Assembly (NCBI GenBank): GCA_942493315.1 | Contig: OW818690.1 | Location: 930,001 to 994,000, forward strand | Origin: UBA5429 sp942493315 | GTDB lineage: Bacteria; Bacteroidota; Bacteroidia; Bacteroidales; WCHB1-69 | Reading direction: 5' to 3' | Length of the DNA stretch: 64,000 nucleotides | Shown: positions 35,895 through 44,397 of the stretch, in pieces | How positions within the stretch are numbered: position 1 is the first letter of the stretch | Layout of the letters: every line of letters starts with the position of its first letter | Program-made: the position numbers and the translations under genes | The notes under the pieces: model-generated | The model's input: the letters and a program-made list of their open reading frames with translations, nothing else | What the model was told of the DNA's origin: nothing | Database searches by the model: none

Positions 35895-36740
35895 TTATCT
35901 GATCACCTCTCTTCGATCAATATATTTAGAAAAATGGATCACCGGAACTCCCAAAGCCATCCCGGCATGAATAGTACCTTTGATCCCCAATAATTTAGAC
36001 AATTTCCCTTTTTTATCCTGAGCTAAAGCGGAAAGAACAAAACCAGTATAAAATTGACCGATTCCTAAAGTTTCAGCCATTAAAGAACCGTTTTGATAGG
36101 CAAGATTAGCATCAGCACATCCAAAGTATTGATTTTTAGTAGTATATATAAAGATGACAGTAGTAGCACCTCTCAGAATGATATCTTTCCCTGCCTTGTA
36201 TTCATCTTCCATCTTTTTAAATCCGGAAACATATTTTGCTATTTCAGGAGCAAAAAGTTTAAGAAATGGTTTAATGAGTGGAAAATTTAGAAATTTAGCA
36301 ATTTTTGAAAAGATTTCAATGGTATAATCTGAAATCAATTTCAAGTCATTAGGATCAGAAAATACTTTAAAAAAAACACGTTGAGCATTACTTGCCGTAG
36401 GAGCGCGATGAGCAGCTTCCAGAATTTGATCTATGAGGAATTCAGCGACAGGTTCTTTTGTAAAAATTCGTCTGGAACGGCGCGTTTTGAGTAGTAACAT
36501 TAGTTGCTCCGGTGTGGGTAGTTCATTGGATTTAAAAGAGTGGATTTTCTCTTTCGGAAAAGTTTCATGTTCAATCGAATCTGTAGGACAAACAGCCACG
36601 CAATGACCACATTTGATACAAAACTCAATATTTTGAAAGGTAGGGATTCCTAACTCCGATTTTACAAAAATTTCAGAGGGGCACACTTTTACACAACGAT
36701 CACATTGAATGCACGTTGACTCATCAATCAATAAATTCAT
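35895..36740 (-). CDS. Ferredoxin-nitroreductase fusion protein
   Basis: 281 residues. Two 4Fe-4S motifs fill the N-terminus (Cys10, 13, 16, 20 and Cys41, 44, 47, 51). From residue 75 a nitroreductase-family FMN domain follows (LLKTRRSRRIFTKEPV, AAHRAPTASNAQRVFF, MALGVPVIHFSKYIDRR). Such fusions transfer low-potential electrons to FMN in the cytoplasm; the acceptor is unknown. It is 5 bp downstream of the desulfoferrodoxin-like cluster, so I infer a shared redox role. Confidence 0.88.
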   Translation of the reverse strand: MNLLIDESTCIQCDRCVKVCPSEIFVKSELGIPTFQNIEFCIKCGHCVAVCPTDSIEHETFPKEKIHSFKSNELPTPEQLMLLLKTRRSRRIFTKEPVAEFLIDQILEAAHRAPTASNAQRVFFKVFSDPNDLKLISDYTIEIFSKIAKFLNFPLIKPFLKLFAPEIAKYVSGFKKMEDEYKAGKDIILRGATTVIFIYTTKNQYFGCADANLAYQNGSLMAETLGIGQFYTGFVLSALAQDKKGKLSKLLGIKGTIHAGMALGVPVIHFSKYIDRREVIR

Positions 36741-36745
36741 AAAAT

Positions 36746-37075
36746 TTAAATCGTTATTTTTCCCGATTTATTTCCAAATTTATTGCAAGTGGTTTTCACT
36801 TCAACAACATCCCCTTTTTTAAGAGGTAAATCAAGAAGGAATGTTGAATAATCCACATCATTTTGATGGGTAAGCTCCATAGTTTTCACAACTTCTCCAT
36901 TTACAACGATAACAACTGTTTTGATGTAATGAGTGTTGAAGTTTTTCACTTTATGAGTGATGTTAATATCCAACTTACCGTTCTTGTAACTTAATATCAC
37001 TTTTGATGCAGGATGTGCATTTACAGTGAATGCAAAGAAGACGGATAAAATGGTTAATAAAAGGAATCTTTTCAT
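36746..37075 (-). CDS. Exported desulfoferrodoxin-like (SORL) protein, copy B
   Basis: 109 residues with a signal peptide (1-20, VNAH). The mature part aligns by eye with the superoxide reductase iron domain: His41 and His49 in ITHKVKNFNTHYI match the PHP..HHI ligands, and Cys97 in TCNKFG matches the CNxHG Cys, but the following His is Phe100 and the N-terminal ligand His is missing. It therefore probably cannot hold the normal five-ligand iron centre. It is a paralogue of 37298-37630, with a small membrane protein between them. Confidence 0.65.
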   Translation of the reverse strand: MKRFLLLTILSVFFAFTVNAHPASKVILSYKNGKLDINITHKVKNFNTHYIKTVVIVVNGEVVKTMELTHQNDVDYSTFLLDLPLKKGDVVEVKTTCNKFGNKSGKITI

Positions 37076-37094
37076 TGTTTCTTTTTTTTAATTG

Positions 37095-37292
37095 TTAACT
37101 GAAGAAGTAATTATATAACATGGTACATCCATGAATTAAAGCAAATACAAATCCTACAATTCCAACTCTTTTATGGACTTTATATTTAGGTTTAATTTTT
37201 ATATATCTCATTCCTGTAAGAAAAGAGAAAATCATCATTAATAATCCTAAAATGCCAAGATATATTATAATATCATAAAAAGTAATTTCCAT
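37095..37292 (-). CDS. Small two-helix membrane protein, possible haem-binding
   Basis: 65 residues with helices at about 6-27 and 43-63. His40 and His54 are separated by 13 residues, the spacing of haem-ligating His in cytochrome b/ferric reductase-type membranes. It sits between the two desulfoferrodoxin-like genes (19 and 5 bp gaps). A role in passing electrons across the inner membrane is inferred, not shown. Confidence 0.6.
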   Translation of the reverse strand: MEITFYDIIIYLGILGLLMMIFSFLTGMRYIKIKPKYKVHKRVGIVGFVFALIHGCTMLYNYFFS

Positions 37293-37297
37293 AGTGT

Positions 37298-37630
37298 TTA
37301 AATTTTAATTTTATTTGATTTGTTTCCAAATTCGTTACATCTGGCTTTCACTTCAATAACATCTCCGGCTTTAGCAGTTGGGATATCTATCACTACAGTT
37401 TCTCCTTTTTCAGATGTTTGTTTGGTATATTTTAAGGTTTTAAACTCTTTACCATTAATTGTAATTACAACTTGATCAATATAGTGGTCACCAGTATTTT
37501 TCACAGGATGAACAATGTCAGCTGTTAATTTATTGTTTTTAACAGTAAGATTAATTTTTTTAGGAGGATCAGCTTTTACAATAAAAGCAAATAGCACTAA
37601 TGCAATGGTTAACAAAATTGTTTTTTTCAT
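37298..37630 (-). CDS. Exported desulfoferrodoxin-like (SORL) protein, copy A
   Basis: 110 residues with a signal peptide (1-20, VKAD). His41 and His49 in VHPVKNTGDHYI and Cys98 in RCNEFG follow the superoxide reductase pattern HP...HYI...CNxHG, but Phe101 replaces the last His. About half of the mature residues match copy B (IEVKARCNEFGNKS against VEVKTTCNKFGNKS). A tandem duplication with an intervening membrane gene is the simplest origin. Known superoxide reductases are mostly cytoplasmic; export is unusual. Confidence 0.68.
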   Translation of the reverse strand: MKKTILLTIALVLFAFIVKADPPKKINLTVKNNKLTADIVHPVKNTGDHYIDQVVITINGKEFKTLKYTKQTSEKGETVVIDIPTAKAGDVIEVKARCNEFGNKSNKIKI

Positions 37631-37634
37631 AGTT

Positions 37635-38264
37635 TTATAATTTAATAGTTACAGTGGCAACAAAAAGTGAGCTAAAGGCCAGAATCCCTGCAGCTCTGTG
37701 ATATGGTTTTAATACAGGATAAGTTTCAATTAAACTACTTAGGATATTAACAGCTAACATACTTGAAACGTGAACAATAGACATCGTTCTATGAAGTCTA
37801 AACTTGGTAAATCCTTTTGCCCGATCTTTCATGGGTGGAGGTGTGAATAGTATGGTTCCTAATGATGTAAAATAGGTAACGTTGGTAAAAGTGGCTAACC
37901 CTTCATGAAAATCTTTAATGTCTCTATTTCCTTGATATAGGAATTGCCCGGTAATACCTGTACCGATCATTCCTACTAATGATGCAAATGCCAAATATTG
38001 GTGAGTTGTTATCATTACAGATCTGATGTTCATTTCAATATCACGAGAGGTAGAAGAAAGTTTAAACATATCAAAATTTCTCATTAAACCTCTCTCTCCC
38101 CATAATATTTTTTGCGTGAAAAGATATCGATCGGGTAGTAGTTTAATCGTATCATCAAAATGAATCGCACCGACCGGGCGTAATGGAGATAAAGTAAAAG
38201 GATTTGAAGAAAATCCTATTTGTAAAATTGATAACAGAAATAGTAAAATAAGTAATTTTTTCAT
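37635..38264 (-). CDS. Cytochrome b561-like four-helix membrane protein
   Basis: 209 residues from the ATG at 38264; a TTG start at 38303 is excluded by the -7 box at 38306-38313. It has a signal peptide (about 1-19), a periplasmic stretch of some 60 residues, then four helices. His88, His120, His158, His165 and His189 lie at or near helix ends, in the manner of cytochrome b561/ferric-reductase-like proteins. First gene of the redox cluster leading to the ferredoxin-nitroreductase. Haem binding is inferred. Confidence 0.65.
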   Translation of the reverse strand: MKKLLILLFLLSILQIGFSSNPFTLSPLRPVGAIHFDDTIKLLPDRYLFTQKILWGERGLMRNFDMFKLSSTSRDIEMNIRSVMITTHQYLAFASLVGMIGTGITGQFLYQGNRDIKDFHEGLATFTNVTYFTSLGTILFTPPPMKDRAKGFTKFRLHRTMSIVHVSSMLAVNILSSLIETYPVLKPYHRAAGILAFSSLFVATVTIKL

Positions 38265-38305
38265 GATTTTGATTTTGGGTTTGTTATAGCTGTTGTTTAA
38301 CAAAA

Positions 38306-38313
38306 CAAAAATA
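38306..38313 (-). promoter_or_regulatory. -7 box of the redox cluster
   Basis: TATTTTTG on the minus strand, 41 bp before the ATG at 38264. It diverges from the MarR promoter about 180 bp away. Confidence 0.5.
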
Positions 38314-38472
38314 ACAAATAATCTAAATATAGTATCAATAAGTCTTATTTATTTTATCTATAGATTGTTTTACAATGATTTTGTTAAAAATTTTAGATCA
38401 TCAGGCTATTGTTTTTTTAAACAAAATTTATAAGTGTCTAAAATACAATAAAATAAAAATTTTCAAAATTAG

Positions 38473-38486
38473 TTAGATGTATCTAA
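38473..38486. promoter_or_regulatory. Palindromic operator candidate for the MarR regulator
   Basis: TTAGAT-GT-ATCTAA is a perfect 6-bp inverted repeat centred 15 bp upstream of the MarR -7 box, between the -33 and -7 positions. MarR proteins commonly bind such sites next to their own gene. Autorepression, perhaps with control of the divergent redox cluster, is inferred. Confidence 0.6.
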
Positions 38487-38494
38487 TTAAATTA

Positions 38495-38502
38495 TATTTT
38501 TG
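38495..38502 (+). promoter_or_regulatory. -7 box of the MarR gene
   Basis: TATTTTTG, 15 bp before the ATG at 38518; it rules out the TTG start at 38500. Confidence 0.55.
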
Positions 38503-38517
38503 CAGAAATTTTTGAAT

Positions 38518-38946
38518 ATGGAAAACAGTTTAGAGCAATTATTAAAAGAGATCATTCACACTTTTGATTTTATGGAGGAAGAAATGAAGGGTAAAAGTGA
38601 AATGTTGGAATTGACATCCAGACAAATTTTCTGTATTGAACAGATTAAATGTATGCAAAATCCTAATCTATCAGAGTTAGCAGAGATCATGAATATTGCA
38701 AAACCATCGATGACAGTAATGATCAATCGTCTTGAAAAAAATCTGTTAGTGAACAAAGTACAATCTGACAGTGATCGGAGAACGGCGCATATTCATTTAA
38801 CGGAAAAAGGGGAGACAGCAGCAAGTTTGCACGAGGATTTACACAAAAAAATTGCAGAAATATTGGTTTCAGATTTAACAGAATCAGAAAGGGAGATCTT
38901 AATAGTTTTATTGAATAAAGCGGTAAGGTCGTTAAAATTACAATAA
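38518..38946 (+). CDS. MarR-family transcription regulator
   Basis: 142 residues with the winged helix-turn-helix in the middle: LTSRQIFCIEQIK, NLSELAEIMNIAKPSMTVMINRLEKNLLV, then the wing QSDSDRRTAHIHLTEKGE, where DxRR is the family signature. It is the first gene of a pair with a cation-diffusion exporter (20-bp gap), so metal or oxidative stress is a plausible signal. The palindrome at 38473-38486 is its likely operator. Confidence 0.9.
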   Translation: MENSLEQLLKEIIHTFDFMEEEMKGKSEMLELTSRQIFCIEQIKCMQNPNLSELAEIMNIAKPSMTVMINRLEKNLLVNKVQSDSDRRTAHIHLTEKGETAASLHEDLHKKIAEILVSDLTESEREILIVLLNKAVRSLKLQ

Positions 38947-38966
38947 AAGGATCAAAAAAAGAAGTT

Positions 38967-39848
38967 ATGGCAAAAGAAAAGAGAAAAGTAGCGTTTATTT
39001 CGGTAATAGCAGCTGTTTTTTTAACAGGATTTAAACTTGTTGTAGGTTTATTAACAGGTAGTTTAGGAATTTTATCTGAGGCATTACACTCCGGATTGGA
39101 TTTGGTTGCAGCAGTAATTACTTATTTTTCAGTAAAGATTTCAGATAAACCTGCCGATGAGGAGCACAATTACGGACATGGAAAAGTGGAGAATTTATCA
39201 GCATTTATTGAAACGATCCTTTTATTGATCACCTGTGTCTGGATTATTTATGAAGCAGTGTATAGAATTGTTACTAAAAACTTGCATATAGAAGTTACAA
39301 TTTGGAGTTATATTGTGGTTGTTAGTTCCATAATAATAGATATTAACAGATCTAGGATGTTATCAAAAGCAGCCAAAAAACACAATAGCCAGGCGCTTGA
39401 AGCAGATGCCTTACATTTTTCAACTGATATTTGGAGTTCCGTTGTCGTTCTTTTTGGATTAATTGGTGCCAATTTCGGATTTCATTTAGCCGATTCTATT
39501 GCTGCAATAGCAGTAGCTCTTATTGTTTTGGTTGTTTCTTACAGATTGGGAAGAAGAGCGATAGATGTTTTATTAGATAGCGCCCCTAAAGAATCAAAAA
39601 ATATTGTTAATCAAGTTCTTGAAAAGCATCCTGATGTGAAAAAGTTTCATCAGGTTAAGATTAGAACCTCAGGAGCAGACACCTTTATTAAATTCAACAT
39701 TCATGTTGATCCATTGATTTCTCTAAAAGAAACGCATGAATTGTGTGATAAAATTGAACAAGATATTAAAGCTCAAATTCCGAGAAGTGAGATCTTTATT
39801 CATGCAGAACCGGAGGATGAAACCCATATTCGTCAGGAGATGGAGTGA
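38967..39848 (+). CDS. Cation diffusion facilitator metal exporter
   Basis: 293 residues with six membrane helices and a cytoplasmic C-terminal domain. The metal site is formed by His41-x3-Asp45 in helix 2 (LHSGLD) and His150-x3-Asp154 in helix 5 (LHFSTD). YGHGKVENLSAF follows helix 2 as usual. The C-terminus (VKKFHQVKIRTSGADTFIKFNIHV) is the ferredoxin-like dimer domain. It exports divalent metal, probably zinc or iron, in exchange for protons. Its last 53 bp overlap a broken MFS gene on the other strand. Confidence 0.93.
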   Translation: MAKEKRKVAFISVIAAVFLTGFKLVVGLLTGSLGILSEALHSGLDLVAAVITYFSVKISDKPADEEHNYGHGKVENLSAFIETILLLITCVWIIYEAVYRIVTKNLHIEVTIWSYIVVVSSIIIDINRSRMLSKAAKKHNSQALEADALHFSTDIWSSVVVLFGLIGANFGFHLADSIAAIAVALIVLVVSYRLGRRAIDVLLDSAPKESKNIVNQVLEKHPDVKKFHQVKIRTSGADTFIKFNIHVDPLISLKETHELCDKIEQDIKAQIPRSEIFIHAEPEDETHIRQEME

Positions 39849-40194
39849 TGCTTGTTTCTATAAACCGAAGAATCAACTCTTGAAATGGAAAACGAATGAT
39901 GAAATACAAGGGAGTTACTAAAGCTGTAATTCCATATCCTAAAATCATAAACGGTTTATTTTTGCCAATTTTATCGCTCCAGTATCCCGAAAACGCTTTA
40001 AATAGGGAAGCCGTACTCTCTGCAATCCCTTCAATTAATGAAATGGATGTTTTCGTTGCCCCTAAGGATAATAGGAACAAAGGCATCACACTGTAAATCA
40101 TTTTGACGGAAGTGTCTGTTAGAAAACTGGTTAATCCGGTGAAGAATACATTTTTTTCTAAGCCTAAGTATTTTTTAGGTTTCAAACGGTTCAT
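39796..40194 (-). pseudogene. Truncated MFS transporter (N-terminal fragment)
   Basis: 132 residues against about 400 for the family. The first roughly 105 residues are a good MFS start (NVFFTGLTSFLTDTSVKMIYSVMP, then GYWSDKIGKNKPFMILGYG, motif A). The remaining residues (ITPSPDEYGFHPPVLHE) are merely the antisense of the CDF gene end. A deletion or rearrangement near 39885 seems to have removed the other two thirds. Confidence 0.75.
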
Positions 40195-40195
40195 C

Positions 40196-40414
40196 TTAAT
40201 GGATTGCTCTTTCTTTGTATTTGGTAAATAGGATATACGTTATTTCATCATAATTTTCATAAATATCGTTTCTTAACTCTAAATAACGTTCATCGGTCAG
40301 ATTGATGCCCAAAATAGTATGTCCGGGGATTCCGGGAAGCATTGTTCCTCCGGTTGAAGTGGTAAAACTCGATTTGAGCCAAAAAGCAGTTCTAAATTTT
40401 GATGTGAGGGTCAT
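40196..40414 (-). CDS. Small hypothetical protein upstream of the MFS fragment
   Basis: 72 residues with no signal peptide or membrane helix. It ends one base before the MFS fragment start, so it was probably its operon partner. The C-terminal half (LRNDIYENYDEITYILFTKYKE) is helical. Family not recognised. Confidence 0.5.
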   Translation of the reverse strand: MTLTSKFRTAFWLKSSFTTSTGGTMLPGIPGHTILGINLTDERYLELRNDIYENYDEITYILFTKYKERAIH

Positions 40415-40431
40415 TTTGAAGAGTTTTATTT

Positions 40432-41103
40432 TTATATTTTTTTGAACTGTTTAATGCTGCTTAAACACAAAAGGATCATTCCTCCTCCTAATCCCAGGTT
40501 GATGAATAGAAAGGTTAAGATGTCAATTTGTAGCAAAAAACTGACACATCCAAAAAGTGAGGATACCGAAGCGATTAAAAGACCAAGTTTTACACCTTTT
40601 GACCTTTGGTTTGCAATCGATTCAAAATATAAAAACAGATTACATAATCCAAGAAATAATCCCCATCCTAACATGTTTACAGATGAAGAAAAAGAGGTGG
40701 GATTGGCCTGTAAAAAATGGTCTAATCCTGAGATGTTTCCACTATTTATTGCAAATCTTACGGAACTGATTTGAGCAAAATAATGAATGGAAGAACAAAC
40801 GGCAAAAAGGATCCCAAAAACAGAGGCAATTTTAGTTACAATTTTTGTTTCCGGTTGGGAAAACTCCTCCCAAACCAAGACTAAAACCAAAAAGGAAATA
40901 GAAAAAAGGATCATCCATATTTTCGCAAAATAGGAGAAAAACTGAGGATAAGTCTTATAAAAAGTAAGATAATTTTCAAGATCACTCCAGAGATAAAGGG
41001 GAGAAGACAGAGCTATCCCGATAAAAGAGATGATCCAGATTATAAATGAGAGTAAACAGATTCGGGCACTCCAGAGTGCTATATTTTTTTTAAATGTATT
41101 CAT
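40432..41103 (-). CDS. Multi-pass membrane protein of unknown function
   Basis: 223 residues with about six hydrophobic helices and short loops. It contains no charged motif that identifies a family. It is 17 bp upstream of the 72-residue gene and may have been in one operon with the now-broken MFS transporter. Confidence 0.65.
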   Translation of the reverse strand: MNTFKKNIALWSARICLLSFIIWIISFIGIALSSPLYLWSDLENYLTFYKTYPQFFSYFAKIWMILFSISFLVLVLVWEEFSQPETKIVTKIASVFGILFAVCSSIHYFAQISSVRFAINSGNISGLDHFLQANPTSFSSSVNMLGWGLFLGLCNLFLYFESIANQRSKGVKLGLLIASVSSLFGCVSFLLQIDILTFLFINLGLGGGMILLCLSSIKQFKKI

Positions 41104-41156
41104 AATTAATGTTTTGTTAAATTTGATAATAAATAAGATTCTGTATAAAGATCCTA

Positions 41157-41498
41157 TTAACTATCTTCAGAAGGATAAAGAACATCTATAATATGAAAAA
41201 ATAAAAAACTGATTTTATAATTAATAAATTGGTGAAATTGATTTAAAATTTGCAGTTTTGATTGATTTTGCAGAATTTTTTCAATGAAAGGGATTTGATT
41301 AGGATCAAAAAAATAATTTGTAAGAGGAAAAGATAATTTTTGGAATTTTTTTGCAGAAAGTTGAAATGTGCTCTTTTTATCAGAGATAGAACTAACCCAT
41401 TCTGTTTTAGTAATATGTTGGTTCCATCCCCAATAATCCAAAAGTTTTCCGGATGGATTGTAAAATGATAATACAGTAAAAAGGAGTAAATAAAACAT
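41157..41498 (-). CDS. Small membrane-anchored hypothetical protein
   Basis: 113 residues from the ATG at 41498. A longer frame to 41546 would begin upstream of the -7 box (41515-41522) and is rejected. An N-terminal hydrophobic helix is followed by a polar, lysine- and phenylalanine-rich body. Family not recognised. Divergent from the 138-residue exported protein gene. Confidence 0.5.
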   Translation of the reverse strand: MFYLLLFTVLSFYNPSGKLLDYWGWNQHITKTEWVSSISDKKSTFQLSAKKFQKLSFPLTNYFFDPNQIPFIEKILQNQSKLQILNQFHQFINYKISFLFFHIIDVLYPSEDS

Positions 41499-41514
41499 AA
41501 AATAAAATGATGCG

Positions 41515-41538
41515 CAAAAGTAATAAATATTATATTTG
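41515..41538. promoter_or_regulatory. Closely spaced divergent -7 boxes
   Basis: TACTTTTG on the minus strand (41515-41522) and TATATTTG on the plus strand (41531-41538), only 8 bp apart, serve the two small genes on either side. The boxes point away from each other, so polymerases would compete for the same stretch. Confidence 0.5.
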
Positions 41539-41570
41539 CAGATCATTAATAATTTCTTAAAAATTTAAAT

Positions 41571-41987
41571 ATGAAAAAAAATGTAATTTTATTAATTTTA
41601 GGAATCCTATGTACATCTTTCATCTTTGCACAAAAAGATTCGCTATTTGTATCAATTAACGGAGGACAAAAATCACTTTTTGGTCATTTAAAATATAATT
41701 ATTATCACTTTCAGCACCATTCAAATATGTGTGACTCTTTAATTTGTTTAGAACCAGGTTATGAAGCTTGTAAAATTTCAAAAAACTATATCAAGTATGA
41801 CGATATTAAAGATTGTAATTACAAAACATTTAACAAAGCGATTCTTAAAACAATCAAATATATCAAAAAACATCAACTTGAGTCAGGTGAATTTACAGAA
41901 AAAATACATGATAGAATTGTAGTTATTCAATTCAAAAATGGAACCCCAAAAGGAGAAGGAATTTTTTTAATTCAAGTTCTAAAATAA
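41571..41987 (+). CDS. Small exported protein of unknown function
   Basis: 138 residues with a signal peptide (1-20, FIFAQ). Four Cys in the mature part (MCDSLICLEPGYEACK and KDCNYK) could form disulfides in the periplasm. No known family recognised. Confidence 0.6.
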   Translation: MKKNVILLILGILCTSFIFAQKDSLFVSINGGQKSLFGHLKYNYYHFQHHSNMCDSLICLEPGYEACKISKNYIKYDDIKDCNYKTFNKAILKTIKYIKKHQLESGEFTEKIHDRIVVIQFKNGTPKGEGIFLIQVLK

Positions 41988-42019
41988 GGGCTTATTTACC
42001 GAGTCCATCAAAAGACATA

Positions 42020-44233
42020 TTAATTGACATATTGGGGCAAATATTTATCAATGATTTGGAAAAGATCTGTTGGTTTTACCGGTTTGGAGAGATAATCATC
42101 AAAATATTGATGGAGCATTTGGGTTTTATCATTTTCCTGAACAAATGCAGTTTGTGCAATAATGGTGATTGAATTATTTAGGGATCGAATCAGTTTGGAA
42201 GCTTCATAACCATCCATAATAGGCATTTGAATATCTAAAAGAGCGATATCAATATCTTTAATTTGGTTTACGAGTTCAACAGCTTCTGCACCGCTGGTAA
42301 CACTATATACCTCATATCCTCTTTTTTTCAATATCAAAGTCAGATATTTGAGTGAAGAATCATCATCTTCAGCAACAATGATTTTGACAGGTTTATTCAA
42401 TAAATGTTCAGAAGTATTTCTACTATCTTTTATGTTTATTTTAATTTGAGGTGTTGGTTGATGCTTGATCTCCCGTGGAATTGTAAAAGTAAAACAACTG
42501 CCTTTACCTAATTCAGATTCTACAGAAATGGTTCCTCCCATCATTTCCACATAAGCTTTTGTTATGGAAAGACCTAATCCGGCTCCTTGATTGATAGATT
42601 GATCCATTCTTTCTGCCTGAATAAATCTTTCAAAAACATCCCGTAGTTTATCCTTTGGAATTCCGATTCCGCTATCTTTTACATAAAATTCAAGAAAATC
42701 TGTTTTATCTTTTACTCCAAATTCAATAAATCCTTTTTCAGTATATTTGATAGCATTTTTAACTAAATTTGTAAGAATAGCATACAATTTTTCCTTGTCT
42801 GTAGAAATAGTTGCTCTGTCATCGGAAACATAAGAGTGATAAGAAAACTTAATATTCTTTTGGGCCACTTCGGGAGTGAAAAAAGTGTAAATATAGTTCA
42901 ATTGTGTGTTAATATCCGATTCCTGAACACTTAATGTCATCAAACCTGCTTCAATCTTGGAAATACTGATGATATCATTGATGATATTCAACATTCTCCT
43001 TCCACTCTTTTCAATAATATTCAAATATTGCTCCTGCTCCTGTCCTGTTAAATTTTGTTCCCGTAAAAGATCTGCAAATCCTAAAATCCCATTCATCGGG
43101 GTACGAATTTCATGGCTCATATTGGCTAAAAACGCTGATTTTAACCGTTCACTCTCTTCTGCTTTCTCTTTGGCTTCCTGCAATTTTTTGTTAATGAGCT
43201 TATACTCTTCATTTTGAATCGCAATTTTACGGTTTTTATCCCGTAATGTTTTTTCGTAATTTTTACTTTCCGTAATATTTACCCCAATACTGGCAATTCC
43301 CGATGATTCATTGGAATCTGAAATCAAAAAAGTATTATACCAGGAAAAATAGAGTTTTTCACCCGATTTAGTCAAAATTTGATATTGGTTATTGTTGATG
43401 AATTGTTCGTTATTGTTGTTGATTAAAAACATTTCATACAAATCAGCTTTTAATTCAGGAGGGATGAAAAGATTAAACCAATTTTTATCCATCACCTCTT
43501 CATAAGTATAACCGGTAATTTTCAATAAATAATTATTGCAATACTTGATAGCTCCGTTTGGTTTCAGAATGATGGAAACAATATTCCCACTTTCCAGAAT
43601 TTGCATAAACCTTTTTTCAGATTCCTTGAGTCTGAGCTGAGCTTGTCTGTTTTCAGCATTACGGAACTGATTGATCATTAGAATACCTAAAAGAAGAGTA
43701 GCGGGAGTATATACAAAAGCCAGTGGAATCGCAATTTTTTCTAATGTAATCCAAATTTTTTCAGGAGGTAATAAAAAGGTGCAACATGCCATAGCGAGAT
43801 GAACCGTAATTCCCATAGCTAAAAGTTCCCATTTGTATTTTCCGTCTTTCCAGTTTGGTCTGAAATAGCGCCAGAGTAATCCAATCGTTCCTGAAGAGAT
43901 AATAACGGCGATCCCCATCCATTGTCCGCCACCGCCCATAAAAAATCGTACTAAGGCGGTAACTACAATTAGAATGACTGTTGGAATAGTGCCAAAAAAG
44001 AGACCTGCAATAGAAATCATGACAGAACGTGTATCAAATACAATTCCGGGCACCCACTCCCATGTCGAAAAAATGATCACAACACCAATACCACTCAATA
44101 CGAAACCAATGATAATTTTGGTTAATAAAGATCTTTCCTGATTGTCCTTGATCCAGATATTCTCATACAGCATGGCAAAAGCCAATAAGATGGAGGTGTT
44201 TTGCAATAATGCTAATATGATAGATTCTTTCAT
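42020..44233 (-). CDS. Hybrid sensor histidine kinase/response regulator
   Basis: 737 residues. Residues 1-190 are six membrane helices of the LytS-type 5TM sensor family (motif around MISIAGLFFGTIPTVI). A PAS domain spans about 205-325, a coiled coil 330-365, then HisKA with phospho-acceptor His374 (MSHEIRTPMNGILGF), an HATPase (NLVKNAIKYT, DSGIGIP, GAGLGLSI) and a C-terminal receiver with Asp667 (ALLDIQMPIMDGYEA). It senses a membrane or intracellular cue and passes phosphate through its own receiver; no partner regulator is adjacent. Confidence 0.95.
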   Translation of the reverse strand: MKESIILALLQNTSILLAFAMLYENIWIKDNQERSLLTKIIIGFVLSGIGVVIIFSTWEWVPGIVFDTRSVMISIAGLFFGTIPTVILIVVTALVRFFMGGGGQWMGIAVIISSGTIGLLWRYFRPNWKDGKYKWELLAMGITVHLAMACCTFLLPPEKIWITLEKIAIPLAFVYTPATLLLGILMINQFRNAENRQAQLRLKESEKRFMQILESGNIVSIILKPNGAIKYCNNYLLKITGYTYEEVMDKNWFNLFIPPELKADLYEMFLINNNNEQFINNNQYQILTKSGEKLYFSWYNTFLISDSNESSGIASIGVNITESKNYEKTLRDKNRKIAIQNEEYKLINKKLQEAKEKAEESERLKSAFLANMSHEIRTPMNGILGFADLLREQNLTGQEQEQYLNIIEKSGRRMLNIINDIISISKIEAGLMTLSVQESDINTQLNYIYTFFTPEVAQKNIKFSYHSYVSDDRATISTDKEKLYAILTNLVKNAIKYTEKGFIEFGVKDKTDFLEFYVKDSGIGIPKDKLRDVFERFIQAERMDQSINQGAGLGLSITKAYVEMMGGTISVESELGKGSCFTFTIPREIKHQPTPQIKINIKDSRNTSEHLLNKPVKIIVAEDDDSSLKYLTLILKKRGYEVYSVTSGAEAVELVNQIKDIDIALLDIQMPIMDGYEASKLIRSLNNSITIIAQTAFVQENDKTQMLHQYFDDYLSKPVKPTDLFQIIDKYLPQYVN

Positions 44234-44270
44234 ATTTTAATTTTTACTTTTTGGGGACTTGAATAAACTG

Positions 44271-44278
44271 CAAAATTA
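44271..44278 (-). promoter_or_regulatory. -7 box of the hybrid kinase gene
   Basis: TAATTTTG on the minus strand, 37 bp before the ATG at 44233. Confidence 0.5.
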
Positions 44279-44360
44279 AGAAAAAATTGATATAAAACAA
44301 AATTTAATAAAATCCACCTACTAATGCAACATTTTATCCCTTTTTGAAAAGAAATTATCC

Positions 44361-44368
44361 TATTTTTG
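44361..44368 (+). promoter_or_regulatory. -7 box of the OsmC gene
   Basis: TATTTTTG, 29 bp before the ATG at 44398; diverges from the hybrid kinase promoter. Confidence 0.5.
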
Positions 44369-44397
44369 CCAATTATTAATTCAAAAAATTCAAAAAT

